A stretch of 28,274 bases of DNA, taken from positions 2,041-30,314 of the forward strand of contig MNCI01010721.1 in assembly GCA_015680685.1 (NCBI GenBank). The letters run 5' to 3'. Positions 1-9,800 of this stretch are shown one piece after another; position 1 is the stretch's first letter, and each line of letters opens with the position of its first letter. The stretch is from Gnetum montanum (taxonomy: Eukaryota > Streptophyta > Gnetopsida > Gnetales > Gnetaceae). Position numbers and translations under genes: made by a program. The notes under the pieces were generated by a model, which was given only the letters and a program-made list of their open reading frames with translations, did no database searches and was not told where the DNA came from.

Positions 1-153
1 GATTCTTGCTGGGGAGCGTAATGTACAACATTCCATCATTAGTTGGTCGTGATGTTTAAGTGGGCCTCAGCAATGGCATTATAATTGGTGTTCTGGTTCC
101 CAATACAATACAAGCATAATCGACATCCATCAAGTCGAGCTTTTTATCATCAT

Positions 154-161
154 TATATTTA
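154..161 (+). promoter_or_regulatory. TATA-like sequence upstream of the SABATH start
   Basis: TATATTTA lies 27 bases before the first ATG of the methyltransferase pseudogene. That would put transcription start almost on the ATG, so it is only a weak candidate; AT-rich flanks make such matches common. Nothing else is recognised in bases 1-187. Confidence 0.15.
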
Positions 162-1093
162 TTCTGCCCAAGTAATTATGAACGATCATGGCTGGGGCAA
201 TGCAGGACATCACCGAGAGTCAGGGATAACCCGGTTTACTCAGTTCTGGCCATGAACGGCGGACATAATATATCATGCTATGCCTTCAATTCCCTTCTTC
301 AGGTTTGCCCTTTAATTAATTCTAGTTACATTTTTTTTCAAGGCGTTTCACTGAAAAGATCTAAATTGAATATTTTTGGTTTAAGCAGTCGTATTTATAT
401 TGGGTTAAAGTTTTACTTCAGAAAATATAAGCAACTATGTTTACTGAACGTTTTGTTTATACCTGAAGCACATTATTGCATAGTTACCATTACTAACCAT
501 TTGGGTTTAGGAAAACTTGCTTTTCTGCATATTAAAAAGTTGATTTCTTAGGTTCTGGACTGCTATAGTGCACTCTGATCCTGTATAACTATATAACCTT
601 GTAATGTTCGAAAACAATGATTTAATGCCTAAGAAGTTTTCATTCACGTTGGTTCCTGAAGTGTTATGTGCCAGTTCCAAATCTTGAGTGCGACAACGTA
701 ACTTTTTTTTTCTTCACGCAAGTCTTAGATTTTACTCGAAACTGGAAAAATGTTTTCTAAAATTTAATACAATTATAATTATCATTGGACTTAACATGCT
801 GTTGTGATTTCAGAAAACAATGATCCTAGCATCCAGAGCCATGCTGCAATCTGTGCTGCTGCAGACCACTCAAAATTTAGTTCTCAATAATTTTTCATCA
901 TCCCCACCAACAACAACGACCACATATTGCAGAGGCAGGCTGTGCCACTGGCTCAAACACTTACATGACTGCTGACTTTATCATCCAATTTGTGGCAAGA
1001 ATGTTTCTGAGCAGCTCCATAGATTCACCCTCAGAATTTTTACTATACTTCTGCGATCTTCCCTGCAATGACTTCAACACACTTCTCAGAGAT

Positions 1094-1168
1094 CTGCCAC
1101 ACAGAACCCACAATCAAACTGCCACACAGAACCCACAATCAAACTGCCACACAGAACCCACAATCAAA
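1094..1168 (+). repeat. 25-bp unit, three perfect tandem copies inside exon 2
   Basis: The unit (starting CTGCCACACAGAACC) occurs at 1094-1118, 1119-1143 and 1144-1168 without a mismatch. It lies just after the DLPCNDFNTLL motif of the methyltransferase. Two extra copies add 50 bases, which is 2 modulo 3. The family similarity moves from the frame of position 965 to the frame of position 1222 across this point, exactly the shift expected. Confidence 0.95.
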
Positions 1169-1814
1169 TTTCTCAGCACAGGGATGATCATGAATCTAGC
1201 CTTTTCTATTTTACTGCTGTGGTTAGTGGGTCACACCACAATCGGCTGTTCCCACGCAGATGCATCCATTTCTTTCATTCATCCATTGCTTTGCACTGGC
1301 TCCCTGCGGTGAATACTCCACTGGCTACTTGTTTTCTTTATTTTCATATGTTCTCTTTTGCTATCTTACTGTTATTGTACTACAAGCCAAAACATTAAAA
1401 CCAGAAAATAACAAGTTCTTTTAGTAATGCTGTCTATGGTTTAGGATTCATGAATAGTCTGCTAATAAGTAATCTGTAATTTGAAAAGTCTTCAAAAATG
1501 AGTTGCGGAATGCATGCATGCCTTAGGAGGGAAAGTGGGAAACAATCCACGAGCAACATATGTCAAATGTCAAACACTGGTGTTTGTTTTGGTAAATTTG
1601 GACAGCAGCCATGATCATGGCAGTGATCTAACGGCTGTTGGTCCTTTAGAGCAGTTTTATACGGGGATCGCCTTACTTACCTTGGTCTGTGAGCACAGCA
1701 AAGATATATTTTGAATGAATACATGCATATTCATGTCTGATGGATTTGCCGATTCCAAAGGAGGTTTTGGACAGGGATTCCGCAGCATGGAATGCAGGGC
1801 ACATACATATATTC

Positions 1815-1832
1815 AATAATAATAATAATAAT
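1815..1832 (+). repeat. (AAT)6 microsatellite in exon 3
   Basis: Six AAT units in a row encode six asparagines between IHIF and EHVAQSYL of the methyltransferase exon. It is in frame and probably an expanded loop, not a breaking lesion. Confidence 0.9.
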
Positions 1833-2457
1833 GAGCATGTGGCCCAATCTTATTTGAAGCAGTTCTCCAATGATTTGAAATCATATCTGAGTTGCCGTGC
1901 AGAGGAAATGGTCCAAGGTCGAGGTCTTTTCATTTCTCTGCTTGGCCACCGGTATCAAGACGTAATTTTTGATTTTTTACATCATATGGAAGCCGTCCTC
2001 AAGGAGATAGTAAAACAAGTATGCTCCATAGTCCACTGTACTTCATTTGATAATTGATTAATTGCTGATCTTTTTCATTGAAAAGATGCATCTAGTTACA
2101 GTTTTAAGACTAGTAATGGTATTCCTTAGATTTCTATTTCAAAAAATGGTACCTTTTAGACTTCTAGAGTAACAACGGTAACGGTTAATGTCTCCCTAAT
2201 GGTAGGTGAGGTAGGTGAACTGGGTTAGATCTAACTCTACTCATGTAGAAAATATGGATTCAAATATGCAATAAAATATTGGTAAACCTAACTTTAAATG
2301 ACTGTACATGAAGGGATAATATGATATTAGCTGTAATGTTTAAGCTAACTGAGATTTGGCAATGGTATGGCAATTCTAATGCAATTTATTTTTTTAGGGT
2401 TTAATTGAGAAGAGGATCTTGGACGAATTCAATGTACCACTGTTTGTTCCAACAGTG

Positions 2458-2477
2458 GAGGAAGTTGGAGGAAGTTG
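2458..2477 (+). repeat. 10-bp tandem duplication that breaks exon 4
   Basis: GAGGAAGTTG is present twice in direct contact (2458-2467 and 2468-2477). The frame before it reads FNVPLFVPT and the frame after it reads EDIIDAEKAF, both expected SABATH sequence, so the extra ten bases cause the frameshift. Confidence 0.92.
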
Positions 2478-3140
2478 AGGATATTATTGATGCAGAGAAG
2501 GCTTTTGAGAAGAAGGCAGTGAAACTTTTGAAAGGATTTCCTCTTCAAAACATAACAGAAGTGAAACAGGGTAATGAAATGGTTTTTGGGAGATCAGAGG
2601 AGCTCATATACAGATCTTTGTTTAAGAACTTATTAGGAGATTTCATGGGAAGCAAAAGGATAGAAGACTTGTTTAGTAGGATTAGAAAAAAAGCTTCTGA
2701 ATGCCCACAAGAATTCCTACAAAATGGTACTGACGTGGTGATTGCATCTCTGGTTTGCAAAGAGGAATAGAAATCACCTACAAGTAAAACTGTGAAAACA
2801 ATCATTTTAGTGTTAAAAAAAAATACATAACCTAGAATTTGAAATTTGACATAAGTGGAATCATACATGCATCTAAAATTTAAAATTTCAATCAATGTCT
2901 TAGGATTTCTACTGCATATGTATCCCTAAAATATTTTGAGAAAATAAGAATAGTAAAATGTTTACTTCTTAATTTGTAAAGCATAGATTCAAGCCTTAGC
3001 ACAATAAACATTCACCTTCTAATGCTCATCCTTATTTTAAGGAAATAAGTAAACAATATTCTGCTTCTTGCTGTTGTTATAATGGCAAAGTACGCTACTT
3101 TTTCTGTAAAACTTTTTCTTCTTGCTAAACAATAAAATAA

Positions 3141-3486
3141 CTCTGTATTTCTTTTCACAAAAACTTATCCCGCATTGCACAATTTCTGCACACAAGACTT
3201 GTTTTTCCTTTTTAAGGAAAGAATAATGCACCTACACATATCAAATATTCCATTTACCGATCCCGCATTGCACAATTTCTACACAAGAGATGTTTTTCCT
3301 TTTAAGGAAAACAATAACGCACCTACGCATATCAAATATTTCATTTACGACTTTTGGTGATTCTTTTCGATCTCTGTATTTCTTTTCACAGAAACTTATC
3401 CCGCATTGCACAAACAACCTCTACACACAAGAGGTGTTTTTTCTTTTTCCTTAATCATATCAAATATTCCATTTACCGACTTCTTG
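3141..3486 (+). repeat. Imperfect direct repeats around a CCCGCATTGCAC core
   Basis: The core TCCCGCATTGCACAA starts at about 3168, 3261 and 3399. Each copy continues with ACACAAGA, a T-rich tract, an AAGGAAA or similar stretch and ATCAAATATTCCATTTACCGA. The leading segment CTCTGTATTTCTTTTCACA precedes copies one and three (3141 and 3372). Spacing of about 93 and 138 bases shows internal loss in the middle copy. The repeat family is not recognised. Confidence 0.8.
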
Positions 3487-3588
3487 TGATGCTTTTCGAC
3501 TTCTGTACTGCACACCGCTAAATTAGATGCTCACTGGTGATGCTTTTCGACTTTTGTACTGGATACCGCTAAATTAGTGGATCACTGG
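3487..3588 (+). repeat. 51-bp tandem duplication
   Basis: Copies at 3487-3537 and 3538-3588 both begin TGATGCTTTTCGACTT, contain ACCGCTAAATTAG and end TCACTGG. They differ by a handful of bases. They follow directly on the repeats at 3141-3486, and their start echoes the end of those units (GATTCTTTTCGA near 3358). Confidence 0.85.
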
Positions 3589-3728
3589 CTTGCTTCCCGT
3601 TGTTGCCTGTTCCTAACATTGGAATTGGAAAAAATGATGTTATGAACATATCAGCACCGTGGGTTATTTTTTGGGTTCTCAAAAATAAATGCCAACACCA
3701 ACACCTCCTTCAATCGACATTAGTTCTC

Positions 3729-3870
3729 AAGGATATTTTATCAATCTACTCTTATTTATTTATTTATTTTGCTTGATTATGGCTTTGTAAAAGTATAAAG
3801 GATATTTTCTCAATCTACTCTTATTTATTTATTTATTTTTGCTTGATTACAGCTTTGTAAAAGTATAAAG
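3729..3870 (+). repeat. About 70-bp tandem duplication
   Basis: Two copies each run from AAGGATATTTT through CAATCTACTC, a (TTTA)n tract, GCTTGATTA and GCTTTGTAAAAGTATAAAG. They differ in a few bases and one T of the tract. Confidence 0.9.
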
Positions 3871-5130
3871 TGTTTATCAGACAAATCTTTTTTTTATTAT
3901 AAGGCTTTGATATATTAACACTTCATCAAGAAAATGGTTCAAAATTAACATCTTTACCTGAAATAAATTAAATGTGATAAATTTGTTGCATAGATACTAT
4001 TTAAGTCTAAGAGCATTAAAGAATGGACCATTCAAAAAAATGTGTAATCCATCTCCTATAATCAATCAATATATGCAATCCGTCTCCTTGTTTTAATCAA
4101 TACATAGTGAAGTGACAGGTAGATCCCATACAATAAGATATATCAAAAGATTATTTGAATTGTCTTTGTCATTCACTTTTAGGCTAGGATTCCTCTCCTG
4201 ACTTTTTATTGTGCACCATTCATGAAATCACAATCGTCATCATGGGAAATTGATGCAGATTTCTTCTTTTTCTTTTTTTTCCCAATATTTGCCATAAAAT
4301 AAAACAAAATATTTTAACCATAATTGTTTATGTTAATATAATGAAATTGATGCTTTATTAAATTGAACAACTAAAAGATCTATTAAATAGACTTCACATT
4401 TATATTTGTTATTTTATAGCTTACATGTCATTTTTCTGGATCTTTATTAAATAAATACTCCAAAAAATGGTAGATGGAAACCCATGATAAAGGATAACTT
4501 GATTACTCAAATTCTATTGCTTAATAAATAAAATATACAAGAGTACATTCTATATTGTGATCTTAACCAAGATTTGGTAAATCAAGCCTTATATTAAAAC
4601 CTTTTTGAAAATGTAGAAGGCAAAAAGCATTCCTATTCCTATTTAAAGGCAAATTATTTATCACTTGCTATTCCACATCACTTACATGCACAATTAGCAA
4701 AGCATGAATGGGAACTCATCATTTGAAAAAGTGTCAAATAATCCAATAAATGTAGAGGGTTTATGAACTTAATAAAATTTCAGTTTAGGATTCATTTAAA
4801 TTATGTTTCATTTAACAACTATAAATACAAATAAAAGTAGTATATTTTTGTGGGTTCTAACCTCTAAATTTAGTATGTACAATTTGTATTTCAATAGTTC
4901 TCTTGCTAATTTTTTATGTTGGCATGCATATTTGCTTACTAAAAGGAAAAAAGGTTATAATTTTTTAATGCTTTTTGATGTTGATTTGAATTTCTTTAGT
5001 AAATTTTGTTAACATATAATATTAGATGATAAGCTTTGAAAGAAAAAAATCTAAAAACAATTTTTGTGGAATGTTAGAAATATAGGTACACCCCAAGATT
5101 TATAGAAGTTTATAACTTAGTGCTACCTAG

Positions 5131-5191
5131 AAGAATCAAACCTATGACATGAGGTTACATGGCCAAAACCGTTACGACTAGGTAACACCTC
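5131..5191 (-). repeat. tRNA-like (SINE head) fragment
   Basis: On the minus strand GAGGTGTTACCTAGTCG resembles a Pol III A box region, and about 40 bases on ATAGGTTTGATTC resembles a B box. A similar pair occurs at 5571-5635 in the other orientation. This suggests decayed tRNA-derived SINE heads; the bodies were not recognised. Confidence 0.35.
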
Positions 5192-5570
5192 ATTATCCTA
5201 AAAAAACAATTTTTTATTAATAATGACCTTTGAGTATCAATTTTCAACTCTAAATTTATAATAACATTTTTATAAGATCATATTGCATTAACTATTAAGA
5301 AAGAAATAAAAACTTACAGGCACCAACCTAACCAATGCTAGTGACTAGGGAAAGGAAAGTTGAGATCAAAGAAAAATCACCCTTTTACAGTGAAGGATAG
5401 AGAAACTCAAAGAGATGCAGGGCCATTAACATGGAAGAGTCAATATAAACTAAATTATAGAGAAGCCCAATGAGCCAATAGAGTTGGCTGCAAATCAACT
5501 TCCAAATTTAGAATCGTGTTGCCTTCATAAAATGCATCCATCTCTTATAATTTATCTTGGTTCAAGAAAT
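5192..5570. other. Spacer, nothing recognised
   Basis: AT-rich sequence between two tRNA-like fragments. No protein similarity or clear repeat was seen. Confidence 0.5.
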
Positions 5571-5635
5571 GAGGTGTTGGCCTAATGTTAAGACTGCTGA
5601 TTTGAAAGCATTAAGTTATAGGTTCAATTTTGCTA
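5571..5635 (+). repeat. tRNA-like (SINE head) fragment
   Basis: GAGGTGTTGGCCTAATG followed by TTAAGAC fits an A-box region, and ATAGGTTCAATTT about 40 bases later fits a B box. It shares its first eight bases with the minus-strand fragment at 5131-5191. No anticodon arm of a functional tRNA is evident. Confidence 0.38.
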
Positions 5636-5880
5636 AGCAATGCTCAATTATAAGGTTGTAATTAGACTATATAAACTTAATTAAATAATGATATAGATAA
5701 AACTAACATTAAATCTTCATGATAGACCCTCTAGATCTAATTGACAATAAGAATATACTTGCTATGAATTTGAGTTACCAAGTGTCCATGGTAACATTTA
5801 GAATTTACAACTATAATATCTCATTTATGTTTAATCCTAGTTGTAATTATAATATCTCATCTATATTTAGTGTATTTCAA
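5636..5880. other. Spacer with short repeated phrases
   Basis: The phrase TATAATATCTCAT recurs about 40 bases apart near 5815 and 5850. No gene was seen. Confidence 0.4.
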
Positions 5881-7215
5881 TGAAGAATATTGCAGATCAT
5901 TTGTCTTAGTTACACTGGGGTGACAAGGTTGCTTAAGAGCCCTTATTCAATCAATTCCTAAATGAGCCTCTATTTGCTAAAGTTACTATAATGTCTCAAT
6001 GAGCAACCATTTTTTGGTTTTCTAAATATCTTACTTACTTGAAAGAATAGAAGGTTGGTACTAAATGACAGAAGTGCATGATATAATAGTTTTGTGGTTT
6101 GCTAAATATCTTAATAGAAGATCCCTACTAAATGGGGCAACTACACAATGTAATAATTTCTCCACTATGTCAAATGATACATGGAAATAGAGGAAAACCT
6201 TTATAAGATTTGTACAGATAACCTAGTTCACTAGGGTCTACTAAAGCAAAACTAAGAGTTCTCTAAGATGAACAAGAAGGATCTTATGGTGATCATTACA
6301 CTAGAAGATAAATAACCTTAAATATTTGTTAAGCTGAATATTTTGGGCCCACACTCTTTAGATATGCACAACACATTACTACATTCTTTAGGCTTTATTA
6401 AAGAGATTGTGGATTAATAGCTTACTTCAAGGGATTTCAATAGTGGATCTAACCATTCAAGTTTAATCTTTTGAAAATTAACTTTATGAGCTCCATCACC
6501 TCTACATTACATGGGAAAGCATACATCCTCATCGCTATAAACTATTGTACAAAGTGGGTCAAAGTAGCTATAGTATGTAATCGTATTATAATAATATTTA
6601 TCAAATTCTTTGAGCAACATGTAGTAAATAGATTTAGTGTACCATAATAACTTAACTTAGATAATGGAATATACTTTATAATGATAATGCTCAAAATATG
6701 CATGAAACACTTAGGGTTGAACCACAAACTAACTATACTTTACCATCCCTATGCTAATGGCCAAGACAAAGTCACCAATAGTGAAGTTAGTTAAATCTTA
6801 ACTTGTACTATTAATAAATTTAGGAATGATTAAGGCACCAAATTTAACAATGCCTTATAACCATCTAGATCCACATGGAAACTTCCTATAGGGTACTCTT
6901 CCTACAAGTTAGTGTTACCAAGATTACCTATTCAAGTTGAACTTCGTACGCTAACCACTACATGTGACTTAGGTTTGGACCCCACTATAGTACAATAAGA
7001 ATAATTGATGAACTTGAATACACTAGATGAAAATCACATGATTATCCTTATGTATACCAAAGTCCACAAGTTCTATAATACGAATAGGTGCAATGTGAAA
7101 CAAAGGGACCTAGAAATACAACCAAGGAATAAGGTCCTATACTAGAACCCAAATCATGTATCCAAACGCATAAAATTCTAGATGCTTTAGAAGGAACCCC
7201 ACATTGTTGATGTTG
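5881..7215 (+). pseudogene. Gypsy element 3: relic of RNase H end and integrase
   Basis: Piecewise translation follows the integrase of element 1 (16020-17600). It begins NIADHLS, then PLFNQFLNEPLF near 5940, a zinc-finger remnant (AHEGSYGDHY-like, near 6280), AYILIAINYCTKWVKV near 6510, LDNGIYF near 6660, YHPYANGQDKVTNSEV near 6745, STWKLPIGYSSYKLV near 6870, DLGLDP near 6970, and KVLY-NP near 7130. Two of the three catalytic acidic residues have changed: the first Asp reads Asn (INYCTKW) and the Glu reads Lys (GQDK). The Asp of DNG remains. Stops and shifts occur throughout. No LTR, RT or gag of this copy was recognised, so it is a truncated, old fragment on the same strand as element 1 but more diverged. 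Confidence 0.85.
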
Positions 7216-7226
7216 TCTATTACTTA

Positions 7227-7562
7227 GGGCATGGTCACATGCCATGGTTTTTTGTTGGTATGGATAGCCATGGCTATTTGACTTTCCAAGACATATATCT
7301 ACAAATTGTCATGTAATTTATCATTATTTCCTTTACAAAACAATGGTAGTTCATAATTAATTTTAATTATACATGGTTTCCAATTGGTTGGAACTATATG
7401 CAGGATTGTAAACATTCATTTGAATACTAAATTATTTAAAATTAAAATCCATGCCATAGCAAAACAATAAGGCATATGATAAATAATGTAGGCAATGGCT
7501 ATTTGACTACTATAAATATCAACCATGCCATGATTCAAAAACCATAATATCTGATTAGGCCC
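7227..7562. mobile_element. Probable Tourist/PIF-Harbinger-like MITE
   Basis: The left end GGGCATGGTCACATGCCATG (7227 on) and the reverse complement of the right end GGGCCTAATCAGATATTATG match at most positions, the mismatches being mainly transitions; both continue GTTTTT. Flanks are TTA (7224-7226) and TCA (7563-7565), a plausible decayed TWA target duplication. It is 336 bases long without a coding frame. An internal phrase CCATGGCTATTTGACT recurs as CAATGGCTATTTGACT near 7495. The superfamily call rests only on ends and size. Confidence 0.45.
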
Positions 7563-7979
7563 TCAAGCATTCTATAGATATATCATCCTTTAAACCCACA
7601 AAATCCAATCATGGTTAACATACATTAAATAAAAGCATTTAGGAAACCCATGGATCACACTTACCTCAATACTTACCACAACCATTGTTGCCTACTCAAT
7701 CTTTTGTATCTCCTCCTTAGGGGATCTGTTGGACCCAAAAACTAAATATATTTAAAAAATCAAGTTCAGCATAAAAAAGTAGAGAAGCAAGGGAGAATCT
7801 CAAAAATAACAAAAAGGAAAGGCCCAATGATTTTGGAAATGGCTTTTTGGGTTTTTATCTTTACAACCAATCCTGAAAAACCTCATCTTTGGGATAGGAA
7901 AAGGATGAGACATTGCTCTCATTTAGAAGAATCCAAATGGGTTTTTACTTCATAATAAAGGTATCCTATTAATAAAAAA
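7563..7979. other. Spacer, perhaps LINE 3' tail
   Basis: No coding similarity was seen. It lies downstream of the LINE domain on the minus strand and could be its 3' untranslated part, but nothing in the sequence proves this. Confidence 0.3.
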
Positions 7980-8620
7980 ACTATAGAGAGAAACATTTAG
8001 GAATTTAGTTGAAGTATCAATTGTTGAAGGATGTCACCATATTACATTGAAAATTTCAAATGGCATAAAGAATAAGATGATGAAAGCAATACCAACTATG
8101 ACATAGAAATCCTTGAAGTTGAGTATCACTAAATAAAACTTCATTTAACCCTAGTTGGAAACCATGTAAATACCTACTACACCAAGTTCAAAAGCTACAA
8201 GCAAGGGGACAAGTAAAAAAATAGTGAACAAATGTACCTTCCATATTGCACATAGGACATTTTTGATCATGAACACCCAAATGAGAGCACCAACTACCAA
8301 TAGGAAAACCTTGATGAATTAAGAACTATAGAAAAATTTTAAATTTTGGAGGAGTAATGGCAATTCATATCTTTTGAATTTGCTACTTCCATAACTACAC
8401 ATTGTAATTAACCTTCCAAAAATAATTGAGTCTTGGCCAAATATTAGTATTAGAACTAATAAGAGTATATATAAAATTAGGCCTATATGGAAAAACATGA
8501 TGGTCACTAATCTAAGAAAAATGAAGAAAACCATTATGAGAACCTTGAATAGCTACATTTCTATCTAAACTATTTATAAAATCAAAAAATATATAATTGT
8601 TAGAAACATCAAGGTTGGAG
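7980..8620 (-). pseudogene. LINE remnant: RT zinc-binding (zf-RVT) domain
   Basis: On the minus strand the translation reads PPKFKIFL, a stop where Trp is usual, then FLIHQGFPIGSWC, and CPMCNMEGTFVHYFFTCPLA near 8200-8260. The CxxC...H....C pattern after a PPK-IFLW segment is the zinc-binding region that follows reverse transcriptase in plant non-LTR elements. RT and endonuclease parts are not seen. Element 2 begins immediately upstream on this strand (LTR end at 8621), so its insertion cut the LINE remnant or landed in an already truncated copy. Confidence 0.78.
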
Positions 8621-9565
8621 TGATGAACAATGAAAGGTACCCCTATGCTTAACCATATGAATCACGAAGCATTCACACACAATCTAGTCAAATTCTATGG
8701 ACTCTACGTCTTACAGTAAACTAGTCATCTAGGAAGTGAACCTTGTCCTAATGGTCATTCGTTGTCTTCCCAATTACACTTGTGATGTACAAAGGTATGG
8801 TTAAATGTAATTGAGGCATATGATTTTTGTCATTTTATACTTTATGATTTTGATACTTAACATAAATAAGATAAAGAATAATGTAATTTAATATCTACTT
8901 TAATCTAATGGGCTAACTATTGTTTAACTTGTCCTAACATAAGTATCCAATCCCAATTTCGTACACATCTTAAACACATATTACATTGTTGGATTCCCAA
9001 GTGTTAAGCACTACTAGGATTACGAAATGTCATACATGTGCTCAAAGAGGTTGTATTTATGTGTTTACTTAATTCACTATTTAGCTTATCTCGCTTAATT
9101 ACTTAATTAGCTTAATTACTAAGGAACATTCAATAAATGACTTAAAAAATTAAATGCATGAATAAAACATTGAAACTATCCAAAATGCTACAAGGTTTAT
9201 CAAGAAGCTCATCTTTATTATTGCACACACTATTGTGCTCAGTTACAACAGTTCTCGAATAAAGATTCGTATATTCAATGACTCCTATTGCAGGCACTCA
9301 GGAAAATATTCTAACTTTTGAATGTAAAAACTACAAGAGCTTTGCTACAAATATGACTCTACTCCCCATAAGCACAATTGTGAGCTTGTATTTATTATTT
9401 TTATTACAAGATTGCATCGACAAGGCCTCGTACACATAGAAAATGCTATGTTGATGTGGCCCAATTGACGAGGCAACATCATGTAAATAAGGCTACATCA
9501 ATTGGGGCCCATCAATGAGGCTTCATCAATGGAGGTCCATCGACACAACACTTTGATGCTTATCA
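8621..9565 (-). repeat. 3' LTR of element 2
   Basis: It starts TGATAAGCATC after the PPT and ends GTTCATCA, so it has canonical TG...CA ends. Along its length it parallels the LTRs of element 1: U3 subrepeats with TCGATG and GCCTC, an AATAAAGATGA polyadenylation block (complement of 9214-9219), a TACTTATGTTAGGA segment, CATCACAAGTG, GTGTGAATGC and AGGGGTACC near the end. Similarity is patchy, so elements 1 and 2 belong to related but distinct subfamilies. Confidence 0.88.
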
Positions 9566-9577
9566 TACCCCCATGAC
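9566..9577 (-). other. Polypurine tract of element 2
   Basis: On the minus strand GTCATGGGGGTA directly precedes the LTR start. Element 1 has the same tract (22971-22980) at the same place. Confidence 0.85.
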
Positions 9578-9800
9578 AAAATGAAAACTTCTCCTTAAGT
9601 TCATTTAGAAAATTGGAAAGGTATGAGATTATTGGCTAACTCTTGACACAACAAACTAACTTGATAAAATTTAGTGCCCAAGTGATGAATTCAACACATT
9701 AGAAAAATTATGGTGTTTAGGACACAAAATTAAACTCCATGACATGACTACACGAAATTGGATGGCACATCCTCTAATGGCATGAAGACGATGGAGAAGA

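Larger units (their letters stand above)
188..2770 (+). pseudogene. SABATH-family carboxyl methyltransferase pseudogene
   Basis: SABATH enzymes transfer a methyl group from S-adenosylmethionine to carboxyl groups of small acids such as salicylate, jasmonate, IAA or gibberellin; the substrate here cannot be told. Exon blocks: 188-302 (VLAMNGG and YAFNSLLQ), 814-1308 (GCATGSNT motif I at 938-961, DLPCNDFNTLL, then IHFFHSSIALHWLPA in another frame), 1740-2018 (EEMVQG, SLLGH, EIVKQ) and 2398-2770 (GLIEKRILDEFNVPLF to stop TAG). Intron 303-813 (gtttgc...ttcag) and intron 2019-2397 (gtatgc...ttttag) are both phase 0. Breaks: one extra G at 223-225; about 8 bases lost near 931-940, just before motif I, removing the expected Asp; two extra 25-bp copies at 1094-1168; a 10-bp duplication at 2458-2477. 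Intron 1309-1739 has a GT donor but reads TG before exon 3, so its acceptor seems lost. Allowing for these changes gives about 400 codons, a normal family length. The family call is strong; the pseudogene call is strong. Confidence 0.88.
2771..5130. other. AT-rich spacer with local repeats, no gene seen
   Basis: I see no protein homology on either strand; open frames here are short and of low complexity. It holds three groups of tandem repeats between 3141 and 3870, which have their own entries. A stretch near 2960-3000 ends in a B-box-like AGATTCAAGCCT and weakly resembles the tRNA-like fragments at 5131 and 5571. Confidence 0.6.

Noticed and set aside
252-551. A 99-residue open frame from ATG 252.
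   Set aside because: Only the first 17 codons are SABATH exon 1; the rest reads through the intron that starts at 303.
3141-3588. Regularly repeated units as a possible CRISPR-like array.
   Set aside because: Spacing is irregular, units are imperfect, and the setting is a plant nuclear genome.
4803-5012. A 69-residue open frame (MFHLTTINTNKS).
   Set aside because: AT-rich, low complexity, no family pattern and no supporting context.
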